64,000 bases of DNA, from positions 62,001 to 126,000 of the forward strand of contig URPJ01000004.1 in assembly GCA_900549745.1 (NCBI GenBank), written 5' to 3'. Positions within the stretch are counted from its first letter, which is position 1. Each line of letters starts with the position of its first letter. Under the pieces are notes generated by a model that worked only from the letters and a program-made list of their open reading frames with translations, searched no databases and was not told the DNA's origin. This DNA is from an uncultured Collinsella sp. (GTDB lineage Bacteria; Actinomycetota; Coriobacteriia; Coriobacteriales; Coriobacteriaceae). The position numbers were made by a program, and so were the translations under genes. Positions 17,301 through 25,078 of the stretch are shown here, in pieces.

Positions 17301-17861
17301 CCGGACTTCGCGGACGCTAAGACGGTTAAGACTCGGGACGATGGCGACAAGTCCCAGACGCTTTCGTTCTTAAATGCGTCTGGCGAGGGGATTAAGTACT
17401 CGCTCTCTGATATCACGAAGAATCCCTTCACTGCCGGTGATCCTACGGGCCGTGGCGCTTCCAAGACCTTCACGTACTACGTGTGCGAGAAGAATGAGGG
17501 TTCAATTTTCTCGCATTATAAGTTCGATCAGTCGGTCTATAAGCTTGACGTCACGATGACGGATCAGAAAGATGGCACAATCACTGCCACGAAGGTGACC
17601 TACACCCAGATCAAGGATGCTGACGGTAATGCCATCGACGAAGGCAAGCAGACTACCGTGGATTACAACGATGGATCCGATACTACCAAGCCCAAGTCCA
17701 TCCCCACCTTCACCAACACCTACTCCACCTCTTTGCCCCTTTCTGGTATGTCGGGCGTCACGCTGACGTACCTTGCCGGTGCGGCGGTGCTTTGCGCTGC
17801 TGCGGCCTGGATGCACATTCGTCGCAAGGCGAATGCGAAGGGAGGTGAGCGTCGTGAATAA
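14343..17861 (+). CDS. Large LPXTG-type surface adhesin, probable pilus tip protein
   Basis: A 1172-residue cell-wall protein behind GGAGGAG. A long signal peptide (Lys/Arg-rich start, then a hydrophobic stretch to about ISQAIA) leads into an acidic Ser/Thr/Glu/Asn-rich spacer. Residues about 140-760 are full of G-G and S-G-G-x-(I/V)-x-G-N turns typical of right-handed beta-helix adhesins. Two Spy0128/FctA-like pilin domains follow: LKATKVLDGRGLKDGEFSF near 780 and WTPEATKVVKGGEMKEFTL near 965. The end has LPLSG, a hydrophobic helix and a basic tail, so it is a sortase substrate. An exact 27-bp tandem repeat lies inside. GC is lower than in neighbours. It overlaps the next pilin gene by eight bases. 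The tip role is inferred from size and order. Confidence 0.85.
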   Translation: MKANSDKSKQSNKATRRVLAGALCGASVLSLVLSLVMPPISQAIANDGQAVSTEETVMGGSSSESTVVGNTNNGDTENQNSDETENGETSGGVVATGLSSDDAGAKSAEQPAEDDTNDEDAIAPATENESDYEIRNAAELSSKLLNKELRDGDGVATFKLTADIDYNDEIRLEQSSDNPINITLNLNGHKIKQNSAGKPLFDIAKGATLTVVDDVDSGHIQENVADGQQLQDKDEYLTPDNYGKTAKMSYDDNGIPTDLTYYVTESTASGAGTTEKIYEHTATIQGAIVGGTKNSTMRLINVYQGGTFNLQSGTLTQKKDCNVGNLIYAENGSTVNMSGGYVCGASTNTWANGAGVMVSNEGGSASTLNLIGGVIAGNCASSGGGVYAKGSAVKVTSGVISGKVTSGVISGNSTFGAGLGGGIMAEGGIVTVSGGYVTNNRMAKFCGNEGDGCHGGAGLAANNGAHVTISGGQITGNYSEEAGGGVYVTDVGRQGWSRKDTAWLTITGGTIASNVSFRSEGAGIRVGQMVDAMVNGSSKDSPVYITNNHCMSRFDWGGGGVFVQGDSNTASNAGRLFAYNSYISANIAGGYGGGVAVCPTGKTLVTNTEGTAIFGNSSAGADYDYHDDYNAQDNTGNEGKPHLSEGGHDKNQDFTAYNKNPAIFRENGHADFFLAATGHSDPIAAVIGKMLGGGDAKFSGSIELEKKISIPANGGVQVKNSIGLSSGVNAGDDAATAAQGLATTFITGNYSWNHGGGIMSNGDLYLGQPADTYVYPSLKLKATKVLDGRGLKDGEFSFTVYRKDSNDPFTNGVFNRDACTEVGTANNDESGNIAFNLGEQFAASGTADKITYYLVEDAGEDSDITYDSAVYEIVVKAKDTQTSLMSVPKKDNPNEEKQLVIHNYTIENVSVTKREFDKSSGAWINVKQWGDVKQDGGYYCIGGVEGSTTFTNKYTPYTSTGSWTPEATKVVKGGEMKEFTLELADNPDFADAKTVKTRDDGDKSQTLSFLNASGEGIKYSLSDITKNPFTAGDPTGRGASKTFTYYVCEKNEGSIFSHYKFDQSVYKLDVTMTDQKDGTITATKVTYTQIKDADGNAIDEGKQTTVDYNDGSDTTKPKSIPTFTNTYSTSLPLSGMSGVTLTYLAGAAVLCAAAAWMHIRRKANAKGGERRE
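15522..15575 (+). repeat. 27-bp perfect tandem duplication inside the adhesin gene
   Basis: Two identical 27-base units (15522-15548 and 15549-15575) encode KVTSGVISG twice in the beta-helix domain. Because the unit is a multiple of three, gain or loss would keep the frame and change one helical coil. Confidence 0.95.
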
Positions 17862-19524
17862 GAAAGTTTGCTCCTTCCCGATCTTGTTTGCGCTGCTTGC
17901 CCTCGTGATCGGCACCTGCGCGGTTGTGTTCCCCGCATCCGCGCAGGCCGCGCCGACCTCGACCGGTTCCATCACGGTGAGCGGCACCGTGGCGAGCAGC
18001 TACGACGCCTACCAGATCTTTGACGCCAACGTCATCGATGGCGACAACGACGCTAAAATCGCCACCGACCTCGCCTGGGCAAGCGACGCCGTGCGCGACG
18101 CCGTCCTGCCTGTGCTGCACAGCGCCGGCATGCCCAATTCCCAGACCACCGCGCAGGAAGCTGCCGAGTGGCTCAACACCGATTCCCACCTTACGAGCGC
18201 GCTGAGCGCACAGCTCGCTCGTTCCCTCCAGAGCTCTGGCGCCGAGCCCGTGGCCCTTAACGCGGGCACGACGGCCGAGCTGCCCTGTGGCTACTGGCTC
18301 ATCGTCGCCGACGACGACGCCATTTCCCAGAACGAGGCCGGCACCGCGCCGATCATGGCCCTGGTGGGCGGCAGCGCCGTTACCGTCAAACCCAAGGCCG
18401 CGACGCCCAAGGTGTCCAAGTACGTGCTGGAGGACGGCACCGCCGCCTGGCAGAAGGCCGCCGACGCCACAGTCGGCGACGACCTGTACTGGCGCCTCTC
18501 GGCCACGGTCCCGGTGGGTCTTACCGCCTACGACGCCTATACGGTGCAGTTCGTCGACACCATGAGCGCGGGGCTCGACCCCTCCAAGGTCGCCGCGAGC
18601 ATGCATGTTTACGTGGCGGCGGGCGCGGACGGCGGCTTCGACGCCGTCCAGACCGGCAAGGACGGCCGCGCCGGCACCGAGCCCGCGAAGGGCTGGACCG
18701 ACATCACGGCCCAGTGCGCCACCAAGGTAGCGGTCGACGGTAAGACCTTCACCGTGCGCACCGGCGACCTGATCGCCGCGCTCGGCGGGGCCGACGCCTT
18801 CACCGCGGGCGCCCGCGTGGTCGCCGTGTACAATGCGCCGCTCAACAGCGCGTGCAACCACGGCATCGCGAAGGGCAACCCCAACGAGGTCTACCTGCGC
18901 TACCCGCGCTCTCCCTTTGCCGACCAGTCCGACGACGCCGGCTTCACCCGCACGCCGAGCGACGATGCGTGCGCCTACACCTGGGATCTCGCGCTCACCA
19001 AGCGCGGCAGCGACGGCGACAAGCCGCTTGCCGGGGCGGTCCTGAGCATCACCGACGACTGCGGTCGCGCACTGGCGGCCGACGGCACGTGGGATGCAGA
19101 GGGCAAGGCCACCGTCACCACGGGCGAGGACGGCCGCGTGACCGTCTCGGGCGTGGACTCGGGCAAGCTGGAGGTCCGCGAGCTCAAGGCGCCCAAGGGC
19201 TACACCGCCTTTGAGGGCACGCGTTCCGTGACGGTCAAGGCCGAGGGCCTGGACGTCGACCAGGTGGCCGCCGCCAAGCCCAAGCTCACCATCACGGCCG
19301 AGTCGCCCCTGCGCGCCGACAGCGCGGACGGGTCGACGGGCAGCCTGGAGGCGTCGCTCATCAACACACCCACCGGCACACCCCCTAGCATTACCACCGG
19401 AGGCTTTATGCCCTCGACTGGCGATATGGCAATGTACGCCGCGGCCGCCGCAGCGGTCGCCGGAGCCGCGCTCATCGTGGTCGCGCTCCTGGTCAAGCGG
19501 GGAAGTGGCAGCCATAAAGAGTAG
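17854..19524 (+). CDS. LPXTG-type pilin, probable minor/basal subunit
   Basis: A 556-residue sortase-anchored pilin. GTG 17854 lies behind GGAGGTGA and overlaps the previous stop, so translation is coupled. A signal peptide ends near SAQAAPTS. YDAYQIFDANV starts the first domain, a D2-type isopeptide domain follows with NEVYLRYPRS, and an SpaA-like domain carries the E-box-like EVRELKAPKGYTAF. The sorting signal is the variant MPSTG, then a hydrophobic helix and KRGSGSHKE. Lys/Asn isopeptide bonds within each domain are expected from the family. Its GC is visibly higher than that of the two pilin genes on either side. A minor or basal role is inferred from gene order. Confidence 0.83.
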   Translation: MNKKVCSFPILFALLALVIGTCAVVFPASAQAAPTSTGSITVSGTVASSYDAYQIFDANVIDGDNDAKIATDLAWASDAVRDAVLPVLHSAGMPNSQTTAQEAAEWLNTDSHLTSALSAQLARSLQSSGAEPVALNAGTTAELPCGYWLIVADDDAISQNEAGTAPIMALVGGSAVTVKPKAATPKVSKYVLEDGTAAWQKAADATVGDDLYWRLSATVPVGLTAYDAYTVQFVDTMSAGLDPSKVAASMHVYVAAGADGGFDAVQTGKDGRAGTEPAKGWTDITAQCATKVAVDGKTFTVRTGDLIAALGGADAFTAGARVVAVYNAPLNSACNHGIAKGNPNEVYLRYPRSPFADQSDDAGFTRTPSDDACAYTWDLALTKRGSDGDKPLAGAVLSITDDCGRALAADGTWDAEGKATVTTGEDGRVTVSGVDSGKLEVRELKAPKGYTAFEGTRSVTVKAEGLDVDQVAAAKPKLTITAESPLRADSADGSTGSLEASLINTPTGTPPSITTGGFMPSTGDMAMYAAAAAAVAGAALIVVALLVKRGSGSHKE

Positions 19525-19632
19525 CTGGCAGCCCCACAGAGAACGGGGCGAGACATAACGAAGCAGATGCTAAGACACAGACAGATGATGATCGATCGAA
19601 TGAGAACCAACCGGAAAACGGAGGAAAAGAAG

Positions 19633-21270
19633 ATGAGCATGAGCAAGAACATCGCACGCCTGGCAGTAACCGCCGGCCTCACGGCAGCGCTGAGCTTCGG
19701 CGGAGTTATGGCCCCGGTCACGATGGCGTTTGCTGAGGGGGACGCGAACGGCTCGGTGACCATCGAAAAAGCGTCGGGGAACGATACCGAATTCAAGGGT
19801 TACAAGATTTTTGACGCTGATGTGGCAAAGGATGAGAACGGCCAGACGCTTGTGAGCAATATCGCATGGGCCAACGACAAGGTTGAAGCTGCTGTTAAGG
19901 AAGCGATTGGGGAATTCGATAAGGTCACCAATATCGCAACCGCCCAGGATGCTGCAGATTGGATTAGCAAGAACGTGATGCACACCGGTAAAACGACTAG
20001 CGTAGCATCTGACTCTGCTGCATATAAGATTGCGGCTGCTGTGGCTAAGGTGACCGATCTGAATGATTCAAGTGATCTCGCGGCCACTTCGAATGGTGTT
20101 GCCAACAACCTTTCACACGGCTATTGGCTCTTTGTGACTGATACCCAGACTGTCGCAGGCACCGAAACCGCCACCGCCCCTATCTTCGCTGTTGTCGGAG
20201 ATGAAGCGGTTTCAATTACCGAGAAGACCAGTATTCCCACTGTCGATAAGCAGGTGTTCGAGGGCACGGAATGGGGAAAGGTGAGCGACTCGCAGATTGG
20301 TGAGAAAATCGAGTACAAGCTGATCGGCACAGTTGCCGATAACATCGACACCTTCGCCACGTACAAATATGTGTTCCAGGATCACCTTTCCGTTGGACTG
20401 AAAGCCGACAAAGATTCCGTTGCTGTGACTATTGACGACAAGCCTGTCCAGCCTGCAGACTACAGTGTGCAGGTTAAGGATACTACTGATGAGTCCAAAA
20501 ATGTTACAGGCCATGACCTGACGATTTCCTTTGAAGACCTCAAGGCCGCTGCAAAGGCTTCGAACGTGACCTTGACCAAGACTTCCAAGGTCGTTGTGAC
20601 CTACAAGGCCGAGCTTACTAGCGATGCTGAATACACGGCCACCGGTAACACCAACGAGGTCAAGCTTGTCTACTCCAACAATCCCATGACTAGTACCACT
20701 GGCACCTCTACGCCAAAGGAAGTCACCGACTACGTTTTTGGCCTTGATATTACCAAGGTTGAGGCAGGCAATCAGGATAAAAAACTTGTCGCTGGCTTTA
20801 AGGTCAAGGTCGTTAATAACGGAGATTCTGAATCTGCTGGCAAATGGTTGAAAAATGACGGAACCCTTGTCAGGACTGAAGAAGAGGCTTCTGAGTTTAT
20901 GACCGATAGCGCAGATGGCAAGGTCCGTATCCCCGGTCTCGTTGAGGGTACGTACGAGATTGCCGAAACGACCACTCCTTCGAGCTACAACACCATCGCC
21001 CCCTTCCAGATTATCGTGAAGCCGACTTACAATGAGAGCGGTAAATTGACGGAGCTGACCGTCAGCGAAAAAGAAGAAGAGGTCACTCCTGGTACTGCAA
21101 ATGGTTCGGTCATGTCCATTACTATTGCGAACAAGAAGGGCTCCGGCCTCCCGCTCACCGGTCTCAACGGCGTGACCTTCACCTGGATCGCTGGCGGCGC
21201 GGTGCTGTGCATCGGCGTGGCGCACCTCATCCGCAGCCGTAAGCAGGCTGAGGAGTCCGAGCAGGAGTAA
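19633..21270 (+). CDS. LPXTG-type pilin, probable major (backbone) subunit
   Basis: A 545-residue pilin starting at ATG 19633 behind GGAGGA, with a signal peptide ending near TMAFAEGD. The first domain begins VTIEKASGN and has FKGYKIFDADV, matching the same position in the preceding pilin. NEVKLVYSNNP lies before the last domain, which contains YEIAETTTPSSYN, an E-box. The sorting signal is LPLTG, followed by a hydrophobic helix and RSRKQ. Backbone pilins join through a Lys of one subunit and the Thr of the next under sortase C. Its place just before the sortase gene favours the backbone role. A strong terminator follows at 21371. Confidence 0.85.
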   Translation: MSMSKNIARLAVTAGLTAALSFGGVMAPVTMAFAEGDANGSVTIEKASGNDTEFKGYKIFDADVAKDENGQTLVSNIAWANDKVEAAVKEAIGEFDKVTNIATAQDAADWISKNVMHTGKTTSVASDSAAYKIAAAVAKVTDLNDSSDLAATSNGVANNLSHGYWLFVTDTQTVAGTETATAPIFAVVGDEAVSITEKTSIPTVDKQVFEGTEWGKVSDSQIGEKIEYKLIGTVADNIDTFATYKYVFQDHLSVGLKADKDSVAVTIDDKPVQPADYSVQVKDTTDESKNVTGHDLTISFEDLKAAAKASNVTLTKTSKVVVTYKAELTSDAEYTATGNTNEVKLVYSNNPMTSTTGTSTPKEVTDYVFGLDITKVEAGNQDKKLVAGFKVKVVNNGDSESAGKWLKNDGTLVRTEEEASEFMTDSADGKVRIPGLVEGTYEIAETTTPSSYNTIAPFQIIVKPTYNESGKLTELTVSEKEEEVTPGTANGSVMSITIANKKGSGLPLTGLNGVTFTWIAGGAVLCIGVAHLIRSRKQAEESEQE

Positions 21271-21370
21271 CGCTCGCTCACCCATCCCTTTGGCAGGTGG
21301 GATGTGATGGCCATGAGACTTGCGGACACTTTTCTCGTCCATCCACGTTCTTGCTTTGCCATTCTCTTTT

Positions 21371-21407
21371 CGGGGCAGACTCCGCACTGGAGTCTGCCCC
21401 GTTTTTT
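21371..21407 (+). terminator. Rho-independent terminator after the pilin genes
   Basis: GGGGCAGACTCC and GGAGTCTGCCCC form a perfect 12-bp stem with a five-base loop, followed by GTTTTTT. Read-through would be needed for the sortase to share the transcript. Confidence 0.92.
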
Positions 21408-21573
21408 GGATAACGCAGCCAGCCTCCATCGCTTGTATGATCGAGTGTATGATTAGCGAACAAATGTTTGCAAATATTGCGTTTACCAGCTGTAAGTGCG
21501 AGTGCTCGCAGTAAAATACCCTTGCGACGCATCCCGTGCGCGGGCGGCCGACGACTCGATCGGAGGTCCCCAA

Positions 21574-21726
21574 ATGCTGAAATTCCTTAACGCGCTCGCC
21601 GCCCTCGCGGCGGTGGGCACGTTCGTCATCGCGTTTCTTGACTCGTATGAGGTTCGGTTTAAGGTCCGTAGGCGCACGCGCGGTGCGGACGGTAGAAGGC
21701 ATTTGCGCCGCAAAAAGCGCAAATAA
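21574..21726 (+). CDS. Small membrane protein (50 residues)
   Basis: The frame starts at ATG 21574 with GGAGG seven bases upstream. It has one hydrophobic helix (LNALAALAAVGTFVIAFLD) and then a strongly basic tail rich in Arg and Lys, ending RRKKRK. It sits between the pilin terminator and the sortase gene, and has its own terminator. No family is recognised. A single helix with a basic cytosolic tail could recruit sortase or pilins to a membrane site, but nothing in the sequence proves it. The start site and the ordered layout make it a credible gene. Confidence 0.6.
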   Translation: MLKFLNALAALAAVGTFVIAFLDSYEVRFKVRRRTRGADGRRHLRRKKRK

Positions 21727-21727
21727 G

Positions 21728-21757
21728 AATGCCCGGGGTTCGGAGCCCGGGCATTTA
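21728..21757 (+). terminator. Hairpin terminator after the small membrane protein
   Basis: AATGCCCGGG pairs with CCCGGGCATT around a short loop, followed by TAACAAAA. The stem is strong and the U-tract poor. Confidence 0.6.
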
Positions 21758-21829
21758 ACAAAACCAGAAAACTAGGCCGCCCGCGCTTTCGAACACTTAC
21801 GCGGGATGCGTCGTTTTCTATTGCCATTG

Positions 21830-21864
21830 TATCCCGAATCGCCCAGCCGATTCGGGATATTTTG
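21830..21864 (+). terminator. Second hairpin, before the sortase gene
   Basis: TATCCCGAATCG and CGATTCGGGATA around a short loop, then TTTTG. It separates the small ORF from the sortase, which suggests the sortase has its own promoter. Confidence 0.6.
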
Positions 21865-21988
21865 AAAACTCAAATGCGGGCCCATACTTGCACTGCGCAA
21901 TGCTGCCAGGCTGCGTTGCGCAGCGCATGAGCTCGCTAATCGGCTATTATTTGTTCAGACAACTTGAGTTGTAGAGGAGTGACCGGCG

Positions 21989-22927
21989 ATGGTGCAGGGC
22001 GCCAAACATATGAAGAGCAGTAACGCCGCGGACAACGGCGGCTCAAGCCCTCAGCCCAAACCTCAACCAAAGCCTAAGCGCCGTCGCAAGCGGCTGCCGC
22101 GCTGGGCCGATCGGCTCATCACCATCGTCATCATCCTTATTGGCGTGGGCCTTATGACCTGGCCGTGGATCCTGGACCGGCTCGAGGCCTCGGGCGTGTT
22201 CAACCAGATCAGCACCGTGTCCAGCACCGTGGACGCGCTGTCTGCCGAGGAGCGCGAGCGCATCTTGCTCCAGGCTCGCTCCTTTAACGAGCAGCTTGCG
22301 GGCGAGGCCACCGAGCTTCCCGCCGACCAGATCGAGCCCTACGACCAGCAGCTCATCTTTGACCGCGACCCCATGATGAGCTGGGTCGAAATCCCCTCCA
22401 TCGACGTGAGCATGCCCATTTACCATGGCACGAGCGAGGAAGTCCTCATGGCGGGCGTCGGCCACCTGGAGGGCACGAGCCTGCCGGTAGGCGGCACCTC
22501 GACGCATTGCGTGCTCACCGCGCACTCGGGCATGCGCAACCTGAGCATGTTCGACGACATCCACTCGCTGGAGCCCGGCGACCTGGTGCTGTTGCACACC
22601 ATGAACAAGACGCTCGCCTACAAGATGGTGGACTCCGAGGTCGTGCTGCCCGAGGAGATGGAGTCGCTGACCATCGAGCCGGGCGCCGACAAGGTGACGC
22701 TCGTCACCTGCACGCCCTACGGCGTGAACGACCATCGCCTGCTGGTGCATTGTGTGCGCACCAAGTACAACAAGAAGGACGTCGATAAGCAAAAGTCGCT
22801 GGCCGGCCGCCACTGGGGCAAGCGCGAGTTCGCCGTGCTCATCGTGGTCGTGGCCATTGTGCTGTTGCTGCTGGACATCGTGATCCACGCGGTCCGCAAG
22901 CGCCGCAAGGCCAAGGCCTCGGCATAA
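21989..22927 (+). CDS. srtC: Class C sortase (pilus polymerase)
   Basis: A 312-residue membrane transpeptidase that links pilin subunits. It has a basic N-terminus with Pro/Lys repeats, a hydrophobic segment (residues about 45-65), the catalytic domain and a second membrane helix near the C-terminus, the two-anchor layout of class C. Active-site residues are His in LTAHSGM, Cys in TLVTCTPYGVNDHR, and Arg in the same segment (HRLLVHC). A FDRDPMM segment before the core may be the lid with its Asp-Pro motif. It starts at ATG 21989 behind GAGGAG. It follows three sorting-signal proteins, so their assembly is its likely job. Confidence 0.9.
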   Translation: MVQGAKHMKSSNAADNGGSSPQPKPQPKPKRRRKRLPRWADRLITIVIILIGVGLMTWPWILDRLEASGVFNQISTVSSTVDALSAEERERILLQARSFNEQLAGEATELPADQIEPYDQQLIFDRDPMMSWVEIPSIDVSMPIYHGTSEEVLMAGVGHLEGTSLPVGGTSTHCVLTAHSGMRNLSMFDDIHSLEPGDLVLLHTMNKTLAYKMVDSEVVLPEEMESLTIEPGADKVTLVTCTPYGVNDHRLLVHCVRTKYNKKDVDKQKSLAGRHWGKREFAVLIVVVAIVLLLLDIVIHAVRKRRKAKASA

Positions 22928-22940
22928 GACATTCTCCAGA

Positions 22941-22975
22941 ACCACCACAATGGGGACAGACACCTTTGTGGTGGT
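22941..22975. repeat. Family B hairpin, copy 4
   Basis: ACCACCACAA and TTGTGGTGGT form the stem; the loop TGGGGACAGACACC differs from copies 1-3. It lies 13 bases after the sortase stop and ten bases before a family A hairpin. Confidence 0.85.
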
Positions 22976-22985
22976 CGGGACTTCC

Positions 22986-23050
22986 AAACCATCACAACAT
23001 TCGATGAAAATCTCGATTTTGACGAAAGGCGTCGAATGTTGTGATGGTTT
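22986..23050. repeat. Family A hairpin, copy 4
   Basis: AAACCATCACAACATTCGA pairs with TCGAATGTTGTGATGGTTT. The loop resembles that of copy 3. The rest of the gap to gatC holds no gene, only a -10-like TATACT at 23212. Confidence 0.85.
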
Positions 23051-23211
23051 TCGTTGCGGGCGGGATGCTTCTCGTTGTGGGCGGCGCGGTTTTCGCTATG
23101 GACGGTGCGGTTTCGCTGTAAAACCGCCAGCCCGCAGCCTTCCAACCGCCACCCTCGTTACGTTTTCGCTGCATTTGGGTAAAGCGCCTGCTCCAAGCCG
23201 GCGTTGCCCTG

Positions 23212-23217
23212 TATACT
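23212..23217 (+). promoter_or_regulatory. -10 element for gatCAB
   Basis: TATACT lies 36 bases before the gatC start codon. A clear -35 box is not visible. Confidence 0.45.
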
Positions 23218-23252
23218 AGAGCGGTTTAACTGTTATGCGGAAGGGAGCGCCT

Positions 23253-23564
23253 ATGGCACTCAGCGAGAAAGATGTGCGCGGCATCGCCGAGTACGCAAAG
23301 ATCGCACTGACCGATGACGAGCTCACCCAGATGACGTCCTACATGAACGACGCCGTCCAGATGCTCGAGCCCGTCTTGCAATATGACTTGCCCGACGTGG
23401 AGCCCACGTTCCATCCCATCGGAAGCCTGTCCAACGTGATGGGCGACGACCTGCGCGAACCCGAGCGCGATCTGCCGCTCGACGTTGCGCTGGAGAACGC
23501 CGGCAGCGCGCGTGACCGCTACTTCCGCGTGCCGTCCATTTTGGGAGAGGGGGAGAGCGAGTAA
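23253..23564 (+). CDS. gatC: Asp/Glu-tRNA amidotransferase subunit C
   Basis: A 103-residue subunit that holds GatA and GatB together in the enzyme turning Glu-tRNA(Gln) or Asp-tRNA(Asn) into the cognate Gln or Asn form. The sequence pattern, IAEYAKIALTDDELTQM near the start and a Pro-rich DLPDVEPTFHP in the middle, is that of GatC. ATG 23253 has AAGGGAG before it. The stop overlaps gatA by one base (TAATG). Confidence 0.92.
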   Translation: MALSEKDVRGIAEYAKIALTDDELTQMTSYMNDAVQMLEPVLQYDLPDVEPTFHPIGSLSNVMGDDLREPERDLPLDVALENAGSARDRYFRVPSILGEGESE

Positions 23565-25078
23565 TGGCTCAGAGCTTCGATTCCCTTACCGCCGCTCAGA
23601 TCGCCGCGGGCGTTGCCGCCGGCGACTTTACCGCTACCGAGGTGGCCCATGCCTCCCTTGCCGCCATCGAGGCGCGCGAGGGCGGGGTCCAGGCATTCCT
23701 GCAGGTGTCGTCCGAGCTTGCGCTCGAGGCCGCCGCGCGCGTGGATGCCGACCGTGCCGCCGGAAAGCCGCTGCCCCCGCTCGCGGGCGTGCCGCTGGCC
23801 ATCAAGGACAACATGAACCTCGTGGGCACGCGCACCACCTGCGCTTCCCGCATGCTCGAGAACTACCAGAGCGTCTACACTGCCACCTGCGTTCAGCGCG
23901 TGCTCGACGCCGGCTGCCTGCCTATGGGCAAGGTCAACATGGACGAGTTCGCCTTCGGTAGCTCTACCGAGAGCTCGGCCTTCCACCGCACCAACAACCC
24001 CTGGGATACCGAGCGCGTGCCCGGCGGCTCCTCGGGCGGCTCTGCTGCCGCCGTCGCTGCGGGCGAGGTCGCGCTCTCGCTGGGATCGGACACCGGCGGC
24101 TCCATCCGCCAGCCGGCGTCGCTGTGCGGCGTGGTGGGCTTTAAGCCCACGTACGGCGCCGTGAGCCGCTACGGCGTGGTGGCCTTTGGCTCGTCGCTCG
24201 ACCAGGTTGGCCCCTTCGGCCGCACGGTCGAGGACGTCGCGCTGGCCATGAACGCGCTCACCGGTGCGGGCCACGATCCGTACGACTGCACCAGCCAGGA
24301 CTGTGCCGTCGACTTTACCGAGCACCTCAATGACAGCATCGAGGGCAAGCGCGTGGGCATCATCCCCGCGTTTATGGAGGCCGAGGGTCTGACGCCCGAG
24401 GTCAAGGCCGCCGTCCAGCGCGCCGCCCAGGAGCTGCAGAACCAGGGTGCCGAGCTGGTCGAGGTCGACCTGCCGCACTTGGACGCCGCCATCGCCGCCT
24501 ACTACGTCATCGGCCCGGCCGAGGCGTTCTCCAACCTGGCCCGCTTCGACGGCATTCGCTACGGGTACCAGGAGGAGGGCTGCGCCAACCTGTCCGACCA
24601 GAGCTCGCTCTCGCGCGCTCACGGCTTTGGTGCCGAGGCCAAGCGCCGTCAGATGCTCGGCGCCTACCTGCTGAGCTCGGGCGTGTACGACAAGTACTAC
24701 TACGCCGCGCAGAAGGCCCGTACGCTCATCACGCAGGACTACGACGCCGCGTATGCCAAGGTGGACACCATCCTCATGCCCGCCTCGCCGCGCACGGCTT
24801 TTAAGTTTGGCGAGATCAGCGACCCCACGCAGATGTACCTGTCCGACCTGTACACCATTTCGCTTAACATTTGCGGTAACGGTGGCATCTCGGTGCCGCT
24901 GGGTCTGGGCGAGGACAGCAAGCTGCCCGTTTCTGCCCAGCTGGTGGGACCTGCCTTTAAGGACCGTCAGCTGCTCACGTTTGCCCGCGCCCTGGAGCGC
25001 GGCTTTGCCGATGCCGCCACGGGTGCGCCCGCGCTTTCCGTCGCGCCCGATTTTGCCGGGAAGGGAGGCGAGCTGTAA
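23564..25078 (+). CDS. gatA: Asp/Glu-tRNA amidotransferase subunit A
   Basis: A 504-residue amidase-signature enzyme. It frees ammonia from glutamine for GatB. The Ser-cisSer-Lys triad is visible: Lys in PLAIKDNM near residue 80, and two Ser in PGGSSGGSAAA and SLGSDTGGSIRQPAS. The Gly/Ser-rich stretch is the family hallmark. The gene overlaps gatC and gatB by one base on each side, so the three are one operon. It has the normal length. Together with a tRNA-Glu gene in this window, it implies that glutaminyl-tRNA is made by the indirect route. Confidence 0.96.
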   Translation: MAQSFDSLTAAQIAAGVAAGDFTATEVAHASLAAIEAREGGVQAFLQVSSELALEAAARVDADRAAGKPLPPLAGVPLAIKDNMNLVGTRTTCASRMLENYQSVYTATCVQRVLDAGCLPMGKVNMDEFAFGSSTESSAFHRTNNPWDTERVPGGSSGGSAAAVAAGEVALSLGSDTGGSIRQPASLCGVVGFKPTYGAVSRYGVVAFGSSLDQVGPFGRTVEDVALAMNALTGAGHDPYDCTSQDCAVDFTEHLNDSIEGKRVGIIPAFMEAEGLTPEVKAAVQRAAQELQNQGAELVEVDLPHLDAAIAAYYVIGPAEAFSNLARFDGIRYGYQEEGCANLSDQSSLSRAHGFGAEAKRRQMLGAYLLSSGVYDKYYYAAQKARTLITQDYDAAYAKVDTILMPASPRTAFKFGEISDPTQMYLSDLYTISLNICGNGGISVPLGLGEDSKLPVSAQLVGPAFKDRQLLTFARALERGFADAATGAPALSVAPDFAGKGGEL

